From NCBI GenBank assembly GCA_963820375.1, contig CAWFZX010000032.1, positions 310,001 to 374,000 on the forward strand: a DNA stretch of 64,000 bases, read 5' to 3'. The notes beneath the pieces are model-generated. The model saw only the letters and a program-made list of their open reading frames with translations. It ran no database searches and had not been told where the DNA came from. The translations under genes were made by a program, and so were the position numbers. This document shows positions 9,505 through 19,677 of the stretch, piece by piece (positions within the stretch are counted from its first letter, which is position 1; each line of letters opens with the position of its first letter). This DNA comes from AWTP1-13 sp963820375. GTDB lineage: Bacteria > Pseudomonadota > Alphaproteobacteria > Rhizobiales > Hyphomicrobiaceae.

Positions 9505-10234
9505 TGCGCGCAACATTACGAAGGCCTTTGGCGCCTTCAAGGCCGTCGACAACGCCTCGATCGCCATCAAGCAAGGCGAGGTACTGGGGCTGATCGGCCC
9601 CAACGGCGCCGGCAAATCGACGTTCTTCAATTGCCTGACGGGTGATCTCGCTCCCACCACTGGCAGCGTACATTTTGAAGGACGCGATGTGACTTTGTCG
9701 TCGCCCGAACAACGTGCCCGCGTCGGCATCGCCCGCACCTTCCAGGTCCCGCTCACGTTCGTGTCGATGTCGGTTCTTGACAACGTCACCATCGGCGCCT
9801 TCCTGCGCTTGCCCAAAACTGCCGATGCCCGCGCCAAGGCGCGTGAGGTGATCGAGTTCGTCGGTCTTGGACCATTTGCCGATGCACCGGCCAACAGCCT
9901 TGGCACGCCCGGACGCAAGCGGTTGGAGATCGCCAGGGCGCTGGCCTGCGAGCCCAAGGTCCTGCTGCTCGACGAAGCTATGGCCGGCCTGACGCCCGCC
10001 GAGATACGCACTGCGATCGAACTCGTGCGCCGGATTCATGCCACGGGCATAACGCTGATCATCGTCGAACACATCATGGAGGTGATCGTCTCGCTGGCTG
10101 AGCGGGTGGTGGTGTTCCATCAAGGTCGCGAGATCGCGCGCGGCACGCCCGGTCAGGTCACGCGCGACAGCCGCGTCATCGAGGCCTATCTCGGCAAACG
10201 CCATGCGCAAAAGCTGAGTGGAGGCGGGCCATGA
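9494..10234 (+). CDS. livG: Liv1 ABC transporter ATP-binding protein (LivG family)
   Basis: 246 residues. Walker A GPNGAGKST near residue 37, a slightly divergent signature LGTPGRKRLEIARAL (the usual LSGGQ-type motif is weakened, as is common in LivG), Walker B VLLLDEA and the switch histidine in IVEHIMEV. LivG and LivF make a heterodimer that powers the LivHM channel. It overlaps livM by 11 bases and livF by four bases, so all four membrane and ATPase genes are coupled. Confidence 0.95.
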   Translation: MLLDARNITKAFGAFKAVDNASIAIKQGEVLGLIGPNGAGKSTFFNCLTGDLAPTTGSVHFEGRDVTLSSPEQRARVGIARTFQVPLTFVSMSVLDNVTIGAFLRLPKTADARAKAREVIEFVGLGPFADAPANSLGTPGRKRLEIARALACEPKVLLLDEAMAGLTPAEIRTAIELVRRIHATGITLIIVEHIMEVIVSLAERVVVFHQGREIARGTPGQVTRDSRVIEAYLGKRHAQKLSGGGP

Positions 10235-10950
10235 GCACGCCGCTGCTGTCGGTGACGAATTTGGAAGTGCGCTATGGCGATCTGATCGGCGTCGCCGACG
10301 TCTCGCTCGAAGTGCCCAAAGGCAGCATTGTCGCACTCCTGGGTTCCAACGGCGCCGGCAAGACGACCACCCTCAACGCCGTGGCAGGGCTGGTCCCTGC
10401 CAGCCGTGGCCAGATCAGGCTCGACAACGATGACATCGCCGGTGTTCCAGCCTACAGCATCGTCCGTCGCGGACTGGCCCTGTCGCCGGAGGGATGGCGC
10501 TTGTTCGTGCAGCAGAGCGTGGAGAACAATCTGCTGCTCGGGGCAACGTCGGTGTCGGAGAGGTCGCGCGTTCCCCGGCTACTGGAACGCGTTTATACGG
10601 TTTTTCCGCAACTCGCCGAACGGCGGCGCCAACAGGCGGGTACCATGTCAGGCGGTGAGCGGCAGATGCTGGCCGTTGGCCGGGCCTTGATGAGCGATCC
10701 CAAGCTACTGCTGCTCGATGAACCGAGCCTCGGCCTCGCACCCACCATCATCGAGACGATGTATGAGACTTTCTTGCGTCTGCACAAGGAAGGGTTGACC
10801 ATTCTGCTGGCCGAACAGTCCGTCGATCTCGCCTTGGAAGTGGCAGAGCGCGCCTATGTCTTGCAGGTGGGACGAAGCGTACTTTCCGGCCGGGCAAGCG
10901 AGCTGGCGAACAACCCTGACGTACAGCGCATCTATCTGGGCATCGCCTGA
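10231..10950 (+). CDS. livF: Liv1 ABC transporter ATP-binding protein (LivF family)
   Basis: 239 residues. Walker A GSNGAGKTT near residue 36, the LivF-type segment LSPEGWRLFVQQSVENN, signature MSGGERQMLAVGRAL, Walker B LLLLDEPSLGLAP and the ending DVQRIYLGIA. Last gene of the Liv1 operon; its start overlaps the livG stop (ATGA). It is convergent with the ABC1-family gene 36 bases away. No clear terminator hairpin was seen between them. Confidence 0.95.
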   Translation: MSTPLLSVTNLEVRYGDLIGVADVSLEVPKGSIVALLGSNGAGKTTTLNAVAGLVPASRGQIRLDNDDIAGVPAYSIVRRGLALSPEGWRLFVQQSVENNLLLGATSVSERSRVPRLLERVYTVFPQLAERRRQQAGTMSGGERQMLAVGRALMSDPKLLLLDEPSLGLAPTIIETMYETFLRLHKEGLTILLAEQSVDLALEVAERAYVLQVGRSVLSGRASELANNPDVQRIYLGIA

Positions 10951-10986
10951 TCGGATCGCTGCCAGTTTGCCAAGTTGACGGCGCGT

Positions 10987-12387
10987 CTAGTGCTGTGACG
11001 GCAGCGGCACGCCTGCCACGGCGAAGGCCTGACGTTGGCGGTTGCCAACCTGATCGAGGGCAAAGCCCTCGATCGTGGCGTTGAATATGGTGTGCCAGTT
11101 GAGCCTGGCGCGCAGATGCAAGAACACGCCGCCCAGCCCAATCGCGGCGCGGTCCATGAAGACAAACTCGCGTGGCACGCGCACAGGACCTTTCTCTTGC
11201 AGCGCCTTATGCACGGCAAACGCCTCCTTGCGGCCGTACTGGCCGGGCGTGGTGCCATCGGCGATCTCGCGTTCGCGGTCGTCAAGCAATGGTCCGTAGA
11301 TAAAGCGCGCCCAGATGTTGAGAACGTCAATCAGCTCGTTGGAGAGACCGCCGAACCCCCAGGTCTCGTAGGCGTGCACGACGAGGGCGCGCTTGTCGTG
11401 CAACAAGCCGTGGTAAAGATCGATGACACCCTGCACAAAAGGGGTGGGGAATGTGCGGATGCAGCCATAGTCGAGCAGATTGATGCCGCCCGGTGCCGGT
11501 AGCACCGCAGCACCGTTGCCGGCCTCCGCCGCGAACACCGAGTAGTTGCCGAGGTGGGGGTCACCGTGAATGACGCCGTAGTGTGAGAACGGATACCACC
11601 ACGCCCGGAACATGGCGCGTGCGATGGTGTTGCGTTCCTGCAGGGACGCCGCGGTGTAGTCGAGCAGCCGCCGCCCCTCAAGCCAGCTCATGGTCAGCAA
11701 GCGGCGCGTCGAGAGGCTGGGCAATACGGTCGGCACGCAGATGCGTGGATCATCCTTGAAGATCAGGGCATAGAGCGCGGTGTGCCGTGCCTCCAAATCG
11801 TAGTCGAGTTCCTCACGCAGGCGGGCTGAGATTTCCTGCAGGATTTCGCCGGTATCGATGGCCGGGTTCATGCGGGCGTGCAGCGCGAACACCACCTTGA
11901 GTTGGGTTAGATCCGCCTCGACGGCCGACTGCATGTCGGGATACTGCAGCTTGGCCGCAAGCGAGCGCCCGTCGTGCGCCACGGCACGGTGCACTTGTCC
12001 GAGCGAGGCGGAGGCCGCCGGCGCCATCTCGAAGCTCGCGAACCGCTTCTGCCACTCGGAGCCGAGCTCCGCCATCATCCGCCGCCGCACGAAAGCGGGG
12101 CCCATCGGCGGGGCCTGCGATTGCAGCTGGGACAGTTCCTGCGCGTACTCGGCAGGCAGGGCCTCGGGAATGGTCGCCAGCAGTTGCGCCACCTTCATGA
12201 TCGGCCCCTTCAGACCGCCAAGCGCTGCCGCCAGGGCCGCCGCATTTTTGCTGTTGTCGGCCTCAAGACCCAACAGTCGCTGGCCGGCCACGCGGGCGGC
12301 AACCGCGCCGACATTGGTGCCAACGCGCACGTAGCGCGCCGCCCGCGCCGAGAGCCGGTTGGGTTCGTCGTCTTTTTGATCGTTCAA
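10987..12387 (-). CDS. ABC1/UbiB-family atypical kinase-like protein
   Basis: 466 residues with the features of the ABC1 (ADCK/UbiB) family. There is an N-terminal KxGQ-type helix, here read as KVAQ at 65-68 (Val and Ala replace the usual residues), an AAAS-type loop PAASASLGQVH near 123-133, Lys146 in AAKLQYP, the catalytic loop HGDPHLGN at 274-281 and a DYG metal site near 306-308. Family members act in ubiquinone biosynthesis or lipid/quinone handling as ATPases. The separate location away from ubi genes suggests a paralogue of the main UbiB. Divergent from the MFS gene with 124 bases between them. Function beyond family is inference. Confidence 0.85.
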   Translation of the reverse strand: MNDQKDDEPNRLSARAARYVRVGTNVGAVAARVAGQRLLGLEADNSKNAAALAAALGGLKGPIMKVAQLLATIPEALPAEYAQELSQLQSQAPPMGPAFVRRRMMAELGSEWQKRFASFEMAPAASASLGQVHRAVAHDGRSLAAKLQYPDMQSAVEADLTQLKVVFALHARMNPAIDTGEILQEISARLREELDYDLEARHTALYALIFKDDPRICVPTVLPSLSTRRLLTMSWLEGRRLLDYTAASLQERNTIARAMFRAWWYPFSHYGVIHGDPHLGNYSVFAAEAGNGAAVLPAPGGINLLDYGCIRTFPTPFVQGVIDLYHGLLHDKRALVVHAYETWGFGGLSNELIDVLNIWARFIYGPLLDDREREIADGTTPGQYGRKEAFAVHKALQEKGPVRVPREFVFMDRAAIGLGGVFLHLRARLNWHTIFNATIEGFALDQVGNRQRQAFAVAGVPLPSQH

Positions 12388-12511
12388 GGTTTGATCTCCA
12401 CCCCGGGGAATATCGGCATGGCAGTGCCATCAGTCCAGGGGGCCGGATGCATGGGCTGAAAAGCCGCGCTAAGGTGAACGGCGACACGCGAGAGGCGGAC
12501 CGGTCCCAAGG

Positions 12512-13837
12512 ATGCAGCGACGGATGGAGCCAGGTACGGCGGTTGCGGTCGGCGCATTGCTCCGTCACCCGGCGACGCATGCCATCCTGGCCCTCGGCAT
12601 CACCCAGATCATCGCCTGGGGCACAACCCTTTACGCGCTGGGGGTCCTCGGTAAGCCCATCGCCGCCGACACCGGCTGGAGCCAGGGCCTGGTTTTCGGT
12701 GGCTTGACCATTGGCCTGCTCGTCTCGGCAGGCGTTTCGACGCTGGTTGGTCGCGCCATCGATCGGCGCGGCGGACAGAAGATCATGGTCCTCGGGTCGC
12801 TGCTGATGGCCACCGGGCTCATTTGGCTGGCGCTGGTTGAGACGCCTTACGCCTATCTTGCGGCATGGGCCTTTCTTGGTGTCTCCATGCGCATGTGCCT
12901 CTACGATGCCGCCTTCGCAGCACTCGTGCAGGTGACCCCGTCGCGCGGGCGGCGCGCCATCTCCTATCTGACATTGTTCGGGGGCTTCGCCTCCTCCGTG
13001 TTCTGGCCGATCGCCCACAGCCTCAATGCTGCATACGGCTGGCGCACGACACTGCTGATTTTTGCTGCCATCAATCTCTGCGTCTGTTTGCCTCTGCATT
13101 GGATCGGCCTGGCCCGGCGCGAGAACCAGGCGCAGGCTGAAGTAGCGGCGGCAACGGCGCCAGCCTCTGCCGCCGCCGCGCCGCCGCTTGAGGGCCCAGC
13201 GCGAATGCTTGCCATGCTGCTGTTCGGTCTCATCGTGGCGGCGAGTGCCATCGTCTTCGGCGCCATGGCGGCGCATTTGGTGCCTGTTCTGGAGGCGTCG
13301 GGACTAGCGGCGGTGGCGGCCGTCTGGATCGCTTCGCTCAAGGGCGTGGCGCAGGTCGCCGGCCGCATCTGGGATCTGACGCTTGCCCGCAAGTGGCATC
13401 CAATCGACGTCGGCCGCGTTTCCATCGCCGTGATGCCCCTATCGTTCCTGGTTTTGCTGCTTGGCGGTGCCAACTTCATGGCGGCACTGGCCTTCACCTT
13501 GCTGTTTGGCATCTCCAACGGCTTGGTGACGATCATGCGCGGCGCCGTGCCTCTGGCGCTGTTCGGGCCAAAGGGCTACGGCGAGGTTCTTGGCATTCTG
13601 GCGACACCCTATCTTCTGCTGGCGGCGGTCGCGCCCGCTGCCTTCGCCCTGGTCGTGGAGCGCTATGGCTATGCCGTCGCCGAGGCGATCATGTTCGCTG
13701 CCGGTCTGTGCTCGCTGCTGGGCATGGAAGTGATGGCGTTTTGGTACCGCCGGCGACAACCGAGCCGGGTAAAAGAGCAAGATCAGCGCGCCACTGGGCC
13801 CGCCGCCACTACGGATCGGAAAGAGCAGCGCCCTTGA
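12512..13837 (+). CDS. Major facilitator superfamily permease
   Basis: 441 residues with about 12 hydrophobic segments and the MFS loop 2-3 motif region GRAIDRRGGQKIMVLGS. A central cytoplasmic loop near residues 205-230 is alanine/proline-rich and separates the two halves. The substrate is not identifiable; the protein resembles the uncharacterised MFS proteins of the oxalate/formate antiporter or BtrT-like type. The start at 12512 is the first codon of the open frame and MEPGTAV five codons later is an alternative. Convergent with kup, 18 bases apart. Confidence 0.85.
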   Translation: MQRRMEPGTAVAVGALLRHPATHAILALGITQIIAWGTTLYALGVLGKPIAADTGWSQGLVFGGLTIGLLVSAGVSTLVGRAIDRRGGQKIMVLGSLLMATGLIWLALVETPYAYLAAWAFLGVSMRMCLYDAAFAALVQVTPSRGRRAISYLTLFGGFASSVFWPIAHSLNAAYGWRTTLLIFAAINLCVCLPLHWIGLARRENQAQAEVAAATAPASAAAAPPLEGPARMLAMLLFGLIVAASAIVFGAMAAHLVPVLEASGLAAVAAVWIASLKGVAQVAGRIWDLTLARKWHPIDVGRVSIAVMPLSFLVLLLGGANFMAALAFTLLFGISNGLVTIMRGAVPLALFGPKGYGEVLGILATPYLLLAAVAPAAFALVVERYGYAVAEAIMFAAGLCSLLGMEVMAFWYRRRQPSRVKEQDQRATGPAATTDRKEQRP

Positions 13838-13855
13838 TGGCTGAGGCGGGCGCCT

Positions 13856-15760
13856 TCATACCATCACCTGCGTACCCACCTCCACGACACGGTCGCTTGG
13901 AATGCGGAAATACTCGGTAGCGTCTTCGGCTCGACCTGCCAGCCAGATGAAAAGCCGTTCCTGCCAGCGCGGCATCTCGGACTTCATGGTGGTCTTAAGC
14001 GAGCGGCGCGACAAGAAGAAAGAGGTCGCGGAAATATCGATATTGAGGTCTTTGCGGCGACAATGATCGATGATTTTGGGAACGCTGGGCGTCTCCATGA
14101 AGCCGTAGTGGGCGATCACACGAATGAAGGTGTCGGCGACGCGATCGATCTCGATGCGTTCGTGCCGCGGGACGCGCGGGGTGTCCTCGGTCTTGATGCT
14201 GAGGATGATGTTGCGCTCGTGCAGCACCCGATTGTGCTTGAGATTGTGCAGCAGTGAGGTGGGTGCTGCGCTCGGATCACCGGTCAGAAACACGGCCGTT
14301 CCCGGTACACGGTGCGGCGGTTTGGCATCGAGTTTGCGCACCAACCATTCGAGATCCGCTTCGCCCTTGCGGGTTGCTCGCGACAGCGAGTCCGAGCCGC
14401 GCACCCAAGTATAGACGATCAGGCAAATCATGCCCGCCATCGACAGCGGCAGCCAACCGCCGTCGGGAATCTTGAGCACCTGTGCGGCCAGAAAGGCCTG
14501 CTCGATCAACAGCAGCGGCACCATCAGAATGGCGGCCTTCCACACCGGCCAGTTCCAACAGCGCCACACCACAAAGAAGGCCATTAGGCTATCGATCACC
14601 ATGGTTGCCGTCACCGACAACCCGTAGGCGGCCGCCAGATCGCTCGAGCTGCCAAAGGAGAGGGCGACAATCAGAACGCCCACCAGCAGAAGCTGATTGA
14701 CGCGCGGCAGATAGATTTGCCCGGCGACGCTCTCTGAGGTGTGTTTGATCTCAAGACGCGGCACCAGCCCGAGCTGAATCGCCTGACGCGTGAACGAAAA
14801 GGCACCGGTGATCACGGCCTGGCTGGCAATCACCGTGGCGAGGGTAGCGAGAACCACCATCGGAATGAGCGCCCAGCTCGGATAAAGCTTGTAAAACGGG
14901 TTGGCGATGGCGTCCGGGTTTGCCAGCAACAAGGCACCCTGACCGAAATAGTTGATGACCAGCGCCGGCAGCACGAGGCAAAACCAAGCCAACCGAATTG
15001 GCTTGCGGCCGAAATGGCCAAGATCGGCATAGAGGGCTTCCGCTCCGGTCACGACCAGAAAGATCAATCCCATAACGGCAAGACCAATCACGCCATGGGC
15101 GACCACGAACTGGACCGCCAGTACCGGATTGAGCGCCAAGAAGACGCGTGCGTCGTCAATGATATGGATCAGCCCACCGGCCATCAGCATGACGAACCAC
15201 ACGAACATGATAGGGCCGAAAAATTGTGCGACTTTTTCGGTTCCGCGCGACTGCACGACAAACAGCAGCACGAGAATGACTGCCGTGATCGGCAACACCA
15301 TCACTTCGAGCTGAGGAGCGACCAGTTTTAGGCCCTCGACCGCGGAAAGCACCGAGATCGCCGGCGTGATGACGGCATCACCATAGAAGAAGGCGGCCCC
15401 CGCCACACCCAGCATGAGAATTAGGCCCGAGCTGCGGGTTGCCACCGATTGGCCGAGCGCCATCAGCGCGAACGTGCCGCCTTCGCCCTTGTTGTCGGCA
15501 TTGAGAAGAACCAGAACATATTTGAGCGTAACGATCAGCATCAGGGTCCAAAACACCAGAGAAAGTACGCCCAAGACAGCATCAGAACCGGCGCTTCCCT
15601 GCGCGTTGGCGTGCGACACCGCCTCACGTATGGCGTAGAGGGGGCTGGTGCCGATATCGCCGTAAACGACACCGATCGACCCCAGCGCAAGCGCCCAAAG
15701 TCGTCGGTCGGTTTGCTCGTGGTCGGCCGAGTGTGCTGCGGCGGCAACTGATTGTGCCAT
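13856..15760 (-). CDS. kup: Kup system potassium uptake protein
   Basis: 634 residues, the usual length of Kup/HAK/KT potassium transporters. The N-terminus has the signature LGSIGVVYGDIGTSPLYA, followed by about 12 membrane segments, the GDAVITPAISVLSAVEG motif and a cytoplasmic C-terminal domain starting near residue 450. It imports potassium with protons, most useful at acidic pH or low potassium. Monocistronic; the pepF gene starts further upstream on the same strand with 274 bases between pepF's end and the kup start, where it probably has its own promoter. Confidence 0.96.
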   Translation of the reverse strand: MAQSVAAAAHSADHEQTDRRLWALALGSIGVVYGDIGTSPLYAIREAVSHANAQGSAGSDAVLGVLSLVFWTLMLIVTLKYVLVLLNADNKGEGGTFALMALGQSVATRSSGLILMLGVAGAAFFYGDAVITPAISVLSAVEGLKLVAPQLEVMVLPITAVILVLLFVVQSRGTEKVAQFFGPIMFVWFVMLMAGGLIHIIDDARVFLALNPVLAVQFVVAHGVIGLAVMGLIFLVVTGAEALYADLGHFGRKPIRLAWFCLVLPALVINYFGQGALLLANPDAIANPFYKLYPSWALIPMVVLATLATVIASQAVITGAFSFTRQAIQLGLVPRLEIKHTSESVAGQIYLPRVNQLLLVGVLIVALSFGSSSDLAAAYGLSVTATMVIDSLMAFFVVWRCWNWPVWKAAILMVPLLLIEQAFLAAQVLKIPDGGWLPLSMAGMICLIVYTWVRGSDSLSRATRKGEADLEWLVRKLDAKPPHRVPGTAVFLTGDPSAAPTSLLHNLKHNRVLHERNIILSIKTEDTPRVPRHERIEIDRVADTFIRVIAHYGFMETPSVPKIIDHCRRKDLNIDISATSFFLSRRSLKTTMKSEMPRWQERLFIWLAGRAEDATEYFRIPSDRVVEVGTQVMV

Positions 15761-15995
15761 GGAGGCGTGGGTCTTCTCGACTGTAGCCGCTGTGCCGTAA
15801 ATGGGCGCGGCTTATACACCCACCCTCGGGCGCAAGATAGCCCCGGCGCAGACATGGGCGGGCAGCGCTGCGCGCGGGCATCCCAGCGGCCACGGCCCGG
15901 GGCTCGTGTTTCTGGGTAAACTATTGACTTACAACAATGTTTTGAACCCACCCGCGGGCTGTGGCAGCGCTGGACAAGCCAAGCACCACAAAGGC

Positions 15996-16034
15996 GAGAA
16001 AAAAATAGCCCCTGTTGCCGCAACCCCCGCCGAC
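15996..16034 (-). terminator. Weak candidate terminator downstream of the M3 oligopeptidase
   Basis: Read on the minus strand just after the pepF stop, a short stem GTTGC/GCAAC is followed about ten bases later by seven T residues. The stem is only five base pairs, so this is a weak call. Confidence 0.3.
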
Positions 16035-17873
16035 CTACACCTCCAGTCCCTCCAGCTCGTCGATCATGGTCTCGAGGACCCGCAAGCCGCGGTTCCAGAA
16101 CTCCTGTCCGGAGGCATCCAGCCCGAAGCTTGCCAGCAGTTCGGAATGGTGCTTCGAGCCGCCGGCTTCGAGCATGGTGACATACTTGTCGACGAACCCC
16201 GGGTGCCCCTCCCGATACAGCGCATAGAGCGAGTTCACGAGGCAATCGCCGAAGGCGTAGGCGTAGACGTAAAAGGGCGAGTGCACGAAGTGCGGAATGT
16301 AGGCCCAGTAGGTCTCGTAGCCTTCTTTCAGCTCGATGGCAGGCCCGAGGCTCTCCGCCTGGACCCCCATCCACAGCTCGCCAAGTCGCTCCGCGGTAAG
16401 TTCGCCGGCGCGCCGTTCCTCGTGCACCTTGCGCTCAAAGGAATAAAAAGCGATCTGGCGCACGACGGTGTTGATGATGTCCTCCACCTTTTGGGCCATC
16501 AGCGCGCGGCGCTCGCCCTTGTCTCGAGCCCTGTCGAGCAGCGCCTGGAAAGTCAGCATCTCACCGAACACCGAGGCGGTCTCGGCAAGCGTCAAGGGCG
16601 TTGGTGCGAGCAAGGGTCCCTGCGGTGCCGCCAGCACTTGATGCACGCCATGTCCCAGTTCGTGCGCAAGCACCATGACATCGCGGGCTTTGCCCTGGTA
16701 GTTGAGGAGGATGTAGGGATGCGCCGATGGTACCGTGGGGTGTGAAAACCCACCGGGCGACTTTCCTTCGCGCACCGGTGCATCAATCCAGGATCCCTCG
16801 AAGAACAGCTTGGCGGTGCTCGCCATCTCGGGTGCGAAGCCAGCGTAGGCATCAAGCACGATGCGTTCCGCATCCTTCCAGGGGATCAGGCGGTCTGGCT
16901 GATTGGGCAGGGGTGCATTGCGATCCCAATAAGCGAGCTTGCTCTTACCGAGCCACCGCGCCTTGAGGCTGTAGTAGCGGTGCGCGGTTTTCGCATAAGC
17001 GCCGCGCACGGCGGTCACCAGCGCGTCGACAACTTCACGCTCCACGCGATTGCCCAGATGCCGGCTATCGGCAACGTCCTTAAAACCGCGCCAGCGATCG
17101 GAAATCTCCTTGTCTTTCGCTAACGTGTTGCAGATCAGCGTAAACAGGCGAATGTTGCGTTTGAACTCCTTGGCGAGAGCGTCGGCTGCGGCCTCTCGGC
17201 GCGCCGCGTCGGGATGCATGAGCAAGTTCAGCGTGGGTTCGAGAGGAAGGGATTCGCGTTCGCCTTCCACCGCAAAGCGCAGCGCGGTGATGGTCTCGTT
17301 GAACAACCGGTTCCATGCCCCTCGCGAGGGAATGGCCTTTTCATGGAACAGGCGCTCGAGCTTTTCCTCAAGCTGATAGGGCTTTTCTTTGCGGAGGTCT
17401 TGAAACCAAGGCTTGTAACGCGCGAGTTCTGGCGTCAGCAATGCGTCCGCCAAGTCCTCCTCATCGATCTGGTTGAGCTCCAGTTCAAAGAAAATGAGAT
17501 CCGTCGTGATGGCGGTAATCTTTTCTTGGATATCGCCGTGAAACTTAGCGTTCTCGGGGTTCGAGGTGTCGCCGGCGTAGAGCAACCCAGCATAGGAGCC
17601 AAGCTTGCCCACCGTATCGCTCAAGCGCTCATAGGCGCTGACAGCTTCGGCCAGGCGCTCCCCGTCACGAGCCAACGGGGCGAGCTTGCCTTGATAGGTT
17701 GCTTTGATGCGCTTGGTTTCGCTGGCGGCACGCTCGAGGTCCCGTTGCACGGCCGCGCTGTTCGGACCGGGATAAAGGTCCGACAGGTCCCAGACCGGCA
17801 TTGCACCCAAATTTGGGGCCTGCCCGACCGGCAGCTGCGGCTGCCGGCCCACGTCCTGCGACTTGCCCGCCAT
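16035..17873 (-). CDS. pepF: M3 family oligoendopeptidase F
   Basis: 612 residues. The zinc-binding motif HELGH (His404, Glu405, His408) sits in VLAHELGHGVHQVL, with the third ligand expected in ETASVFGE about 28 residues later. The N-terminal segment VWDLSDLYPGPNS is typical of PepF-type enzymes, which cut short peptides in the cytoplasm. The ATG at 17873 was chosen because GGTGGAG lies a few bases before it; the frame extends to 18011 with sequence that does not look conserved. Single gene on the minus strand, divergent from the sigma-54 regulator. Confidence 0.94.
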   Translation of the reverse strand: MAGKSQDVGRQPQLPVGQAPNLGAMPVWDLSDLYPGPNSAAVQRDLERAASETKRIKATYQGKLAPLARDGERLAEAVSAYERLSDTVGKLGSYAGLLYAGDTSNPENAKFHGDIQEKITAITTDLIFFELELNQIDEEDLADALLTPELARYKPWFQDLRKEKPYQLEEKLERLFHEKAIPSRGAWNRLFNETITALRFAVEGERESLPLEPTLNLLMHPDAARREAAADALAKEFKRNIRLFTLICNTLAKDKEISDRWRGFKDVADSRHLGNRVEREVVDALVTAVRGAYAKTAHRYYSLKARWLGKSKLAYWDRNAPLPNQPDRLIPWKDAERIVLDAYAGFAPEMASTAKLFFEGSWIDAPVREGKSPGGFSHPTVPSAHPYILLNYQGKARDVMVLAHELGHGVHQVLAAPQGPLLAPTPLTLAETASVFGEMLTFQALLDRARDKGERRALMAQKVEDIINTVVRQIAFYSFERKVHEERRAGELTAERLGELWMGVQAESLGPAIELKEGYETYWAYIPHFVHSPFYVYAYAFGDCLVNSLYALYREGHPGFVDKYVTMLEAGGSKHHSELLASFGLDASGQEFWNRGLRVLETMIDELEGLEV

Positions 17874-18171
17874 GCTGTGCTCCACCTGCCTGGACGATCC
17901 ATTCAGTGTGTGGGCGCCGGCGGAGCATTGCAAGCTGCCCCGCAGCGCCCGCGCCTTGCGGCGCGGCAGCCAGCACAGCGGCACCGCCGTGCCCTCGCCA
18001 AAGATTTGCAAAAAAGCATCAAGTCATTCCGAAATGCAACGATGCATTTACCGACGTGGGGCACTCTGGGCTCGTCTGTAACCCGTCGGTAGCCGCGTGT
18101 GCGATCTTGGTTCGCTGTCGGCTTGCTGGCACCGGTGACCGTGGCCTTTGTTGCGTAGAGTAGCCAACCTC

Positions 18172-19677
18172 ATGCCCAAGCTCGTCCTCATCGTCGACGA
18201 CGATCCTACCCAGCGCCGCATCCTCGAAAGCACAATCAAGCGGCTCGGATACGAGACCAAAACCGCCCAAAGCGGCGAGCAGGCCCTGCAGCTGCTGGAG
18301 GGTCCCGAGCAGTCGGCGATTGCCCTGGTGCTGCTCGATCTCGTGATGCCGGGATTGGACGGCATCGAGGTCCTACGGCGCGTGGCCAAGAATGGCGGGC
18401 CGCCGATCATCGTGCAGACCGCCAACGGCTCGCTAGATACGGCAATCGGGGCGATGCGGGCCGGCGCCGTTGATTTCGTCGTCAAGCCGACCTCGCCGGA
18501 GCGCCTGGAAGTTTCGATCAAGAGCGCCCTCAAAATCGAAGCCCTGCAAGGTGAACTCGCGCGCCTGAACAAAAAGGCCAATGGCACGCTGACATTTTCC
18601 GATCTCATCATTCCCGGCGAGGCCATGCGCCGCGTGATCGCGCTTGGCCATCGCGCCGCAGCCTCGAACATCCCCGTTTTGATCGAAGGCGAGAGCGGCG
18701 TTGGCAAGGAGCTGATTGCGCGCGCCATCCAGGGCGAAAGCGAGCGCAGAAGCCGACCCTTTATCACCGTCAACTGCGGTGCCATCCCCGAAAACCTGGT
18801 GGAGAGCATTCTTTTCGGTCACGAGAAGGGCTCCTTCACCGGCGCGGTCGACAAACGCATCGGCAAGTTCCAGGAGGCCGATGGCGGCACGCTGTTTCTC
18901 GACGAGGTTGGCGAGCTGCCCCTCGATGCACAGGTCAAGCTGCTGCGCGCGCTGCAAACGGGCGAGATCGATCCGGTGGGTGCCAAGAAACCGGTCCAAG
19001 TCGATTTCCGCCTGATTTCGGCGACCAACTGCGACATGATCAAACTCGTCAAGGAAGGCAGGTTCCGTGAGGACCTTTATTACCGACTGAACGTGTTTCC
19101 GCTTTGGGTGCCGCCGCTGCGCGAGCGCCTGGAGGATGTGCCAGAGCTCGCCTTGCATTTCCTCGCCCGGTTCGCCGCCGAGGAGGGGCGCCGCGTTATG
19201 GCCATCGACAAGAATGCGCTGGAGTTGTTGGCCAGCTATTCCTGGCCCGGCAACGTGCGCCAGCTCGAGAACGCCGTGTTCCGCGCCATTGTGTTGGCCG
19301 ACGGGCTTGAGCTGACGGTTGGCGAATTTCCGCAAATCGCCGCCCACGTCGAAGGCTTCCGTGCACCCATTCCGGCCGCGCCGCCGCCAGTCGATCGCCG
19401 ACCGGTGGTGACCGGGCCGGTGATGCTGGGCGCGGAGCATTGCGTTCCGCGCACCATGGAGGTTGGCACAAGCAGCGGCAAGGGAGCGCTGGGCATACCG
19501 GCCATCAGCGACAACGGTGAAATCCGCTCGCTGGAGTCCATGGAGGCGGACATGATCCGCTTGGCGCTCGGTCGTTATCGCGGACATATGACGGAGGTGG
19601 CAAGGCGGCTCGGGATAGGACGCTCCACGCTCTATCGCAAGATGCGCGAATTTGGCCTCGAGGAGCGGGTGAACTGA
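18172..19677 (+). CDS. Sigma-54-dependent response regulator (NtrC type, orphan)
   Basis: 501 residues in three domains. The receiver (1-120) has acidic residues Asp9-11, phosphoacceptor Asp56 in LLDLVMPG and Lys105. The AAA+ domain has Walker A GESGVGKE at 173-180, a loop reading GSFTGA at 220-225 in place of GAFTGA, and Walker B LFLDE at 241-245. A C-terminal Fis-type helix-turn-helix reads TEVARRLGIGRSTLYRKM. A proline-rich linker of about 70 residues joins the last two. It should activate RpoN promoters when phosphorylated. The ATG at 18172 begins the receiver; TTG 18148 is less likely. No histidine kinase gene is adjacent, so its partner is elsewhere. Confidence 0.94.
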   Translation: MPKLVLIVDDDPTQRRILESTIKRLGYETKTAQSGEQALQLLEGPEQSAIALVLLDLVMPGLDGIEVLRRVAKNGGPPIIVQTANGSLDTAIGAMRAGAVDFVVKPTSPERLEVSIKSALKIEALQGELARLNKKANGTLTFSDLIIPGEAMRRVIALGHRAAASNIPVLIEGESGVGKELIARAIQGESERRSRPFITVNCGAIPENLVESILFGHEKGSFTGAVDKRIGKFQEADGGTLFLDEVGELPLDAQVKLLRALQTGEIDPVGAKKPVQVDFRLISATNCDMIKLVKEGRFREDLYYRLNVFPLWVPPLRERLEDVPELALHFLARFAAEEGRRVMAIDKNALELLASYSWPGNVRQLENAVFRAIVLADGLELTVGEFPQIAAHVEGFRAPIPAAPPPVDRRPVVTGPVMLGAEHCVPRTMEVGTSSGKGALGIPAISDNGEIRSLESMEADMIRLALGRYRGHMTEVARRLGIGRSTLYRKMREFGLEERVN

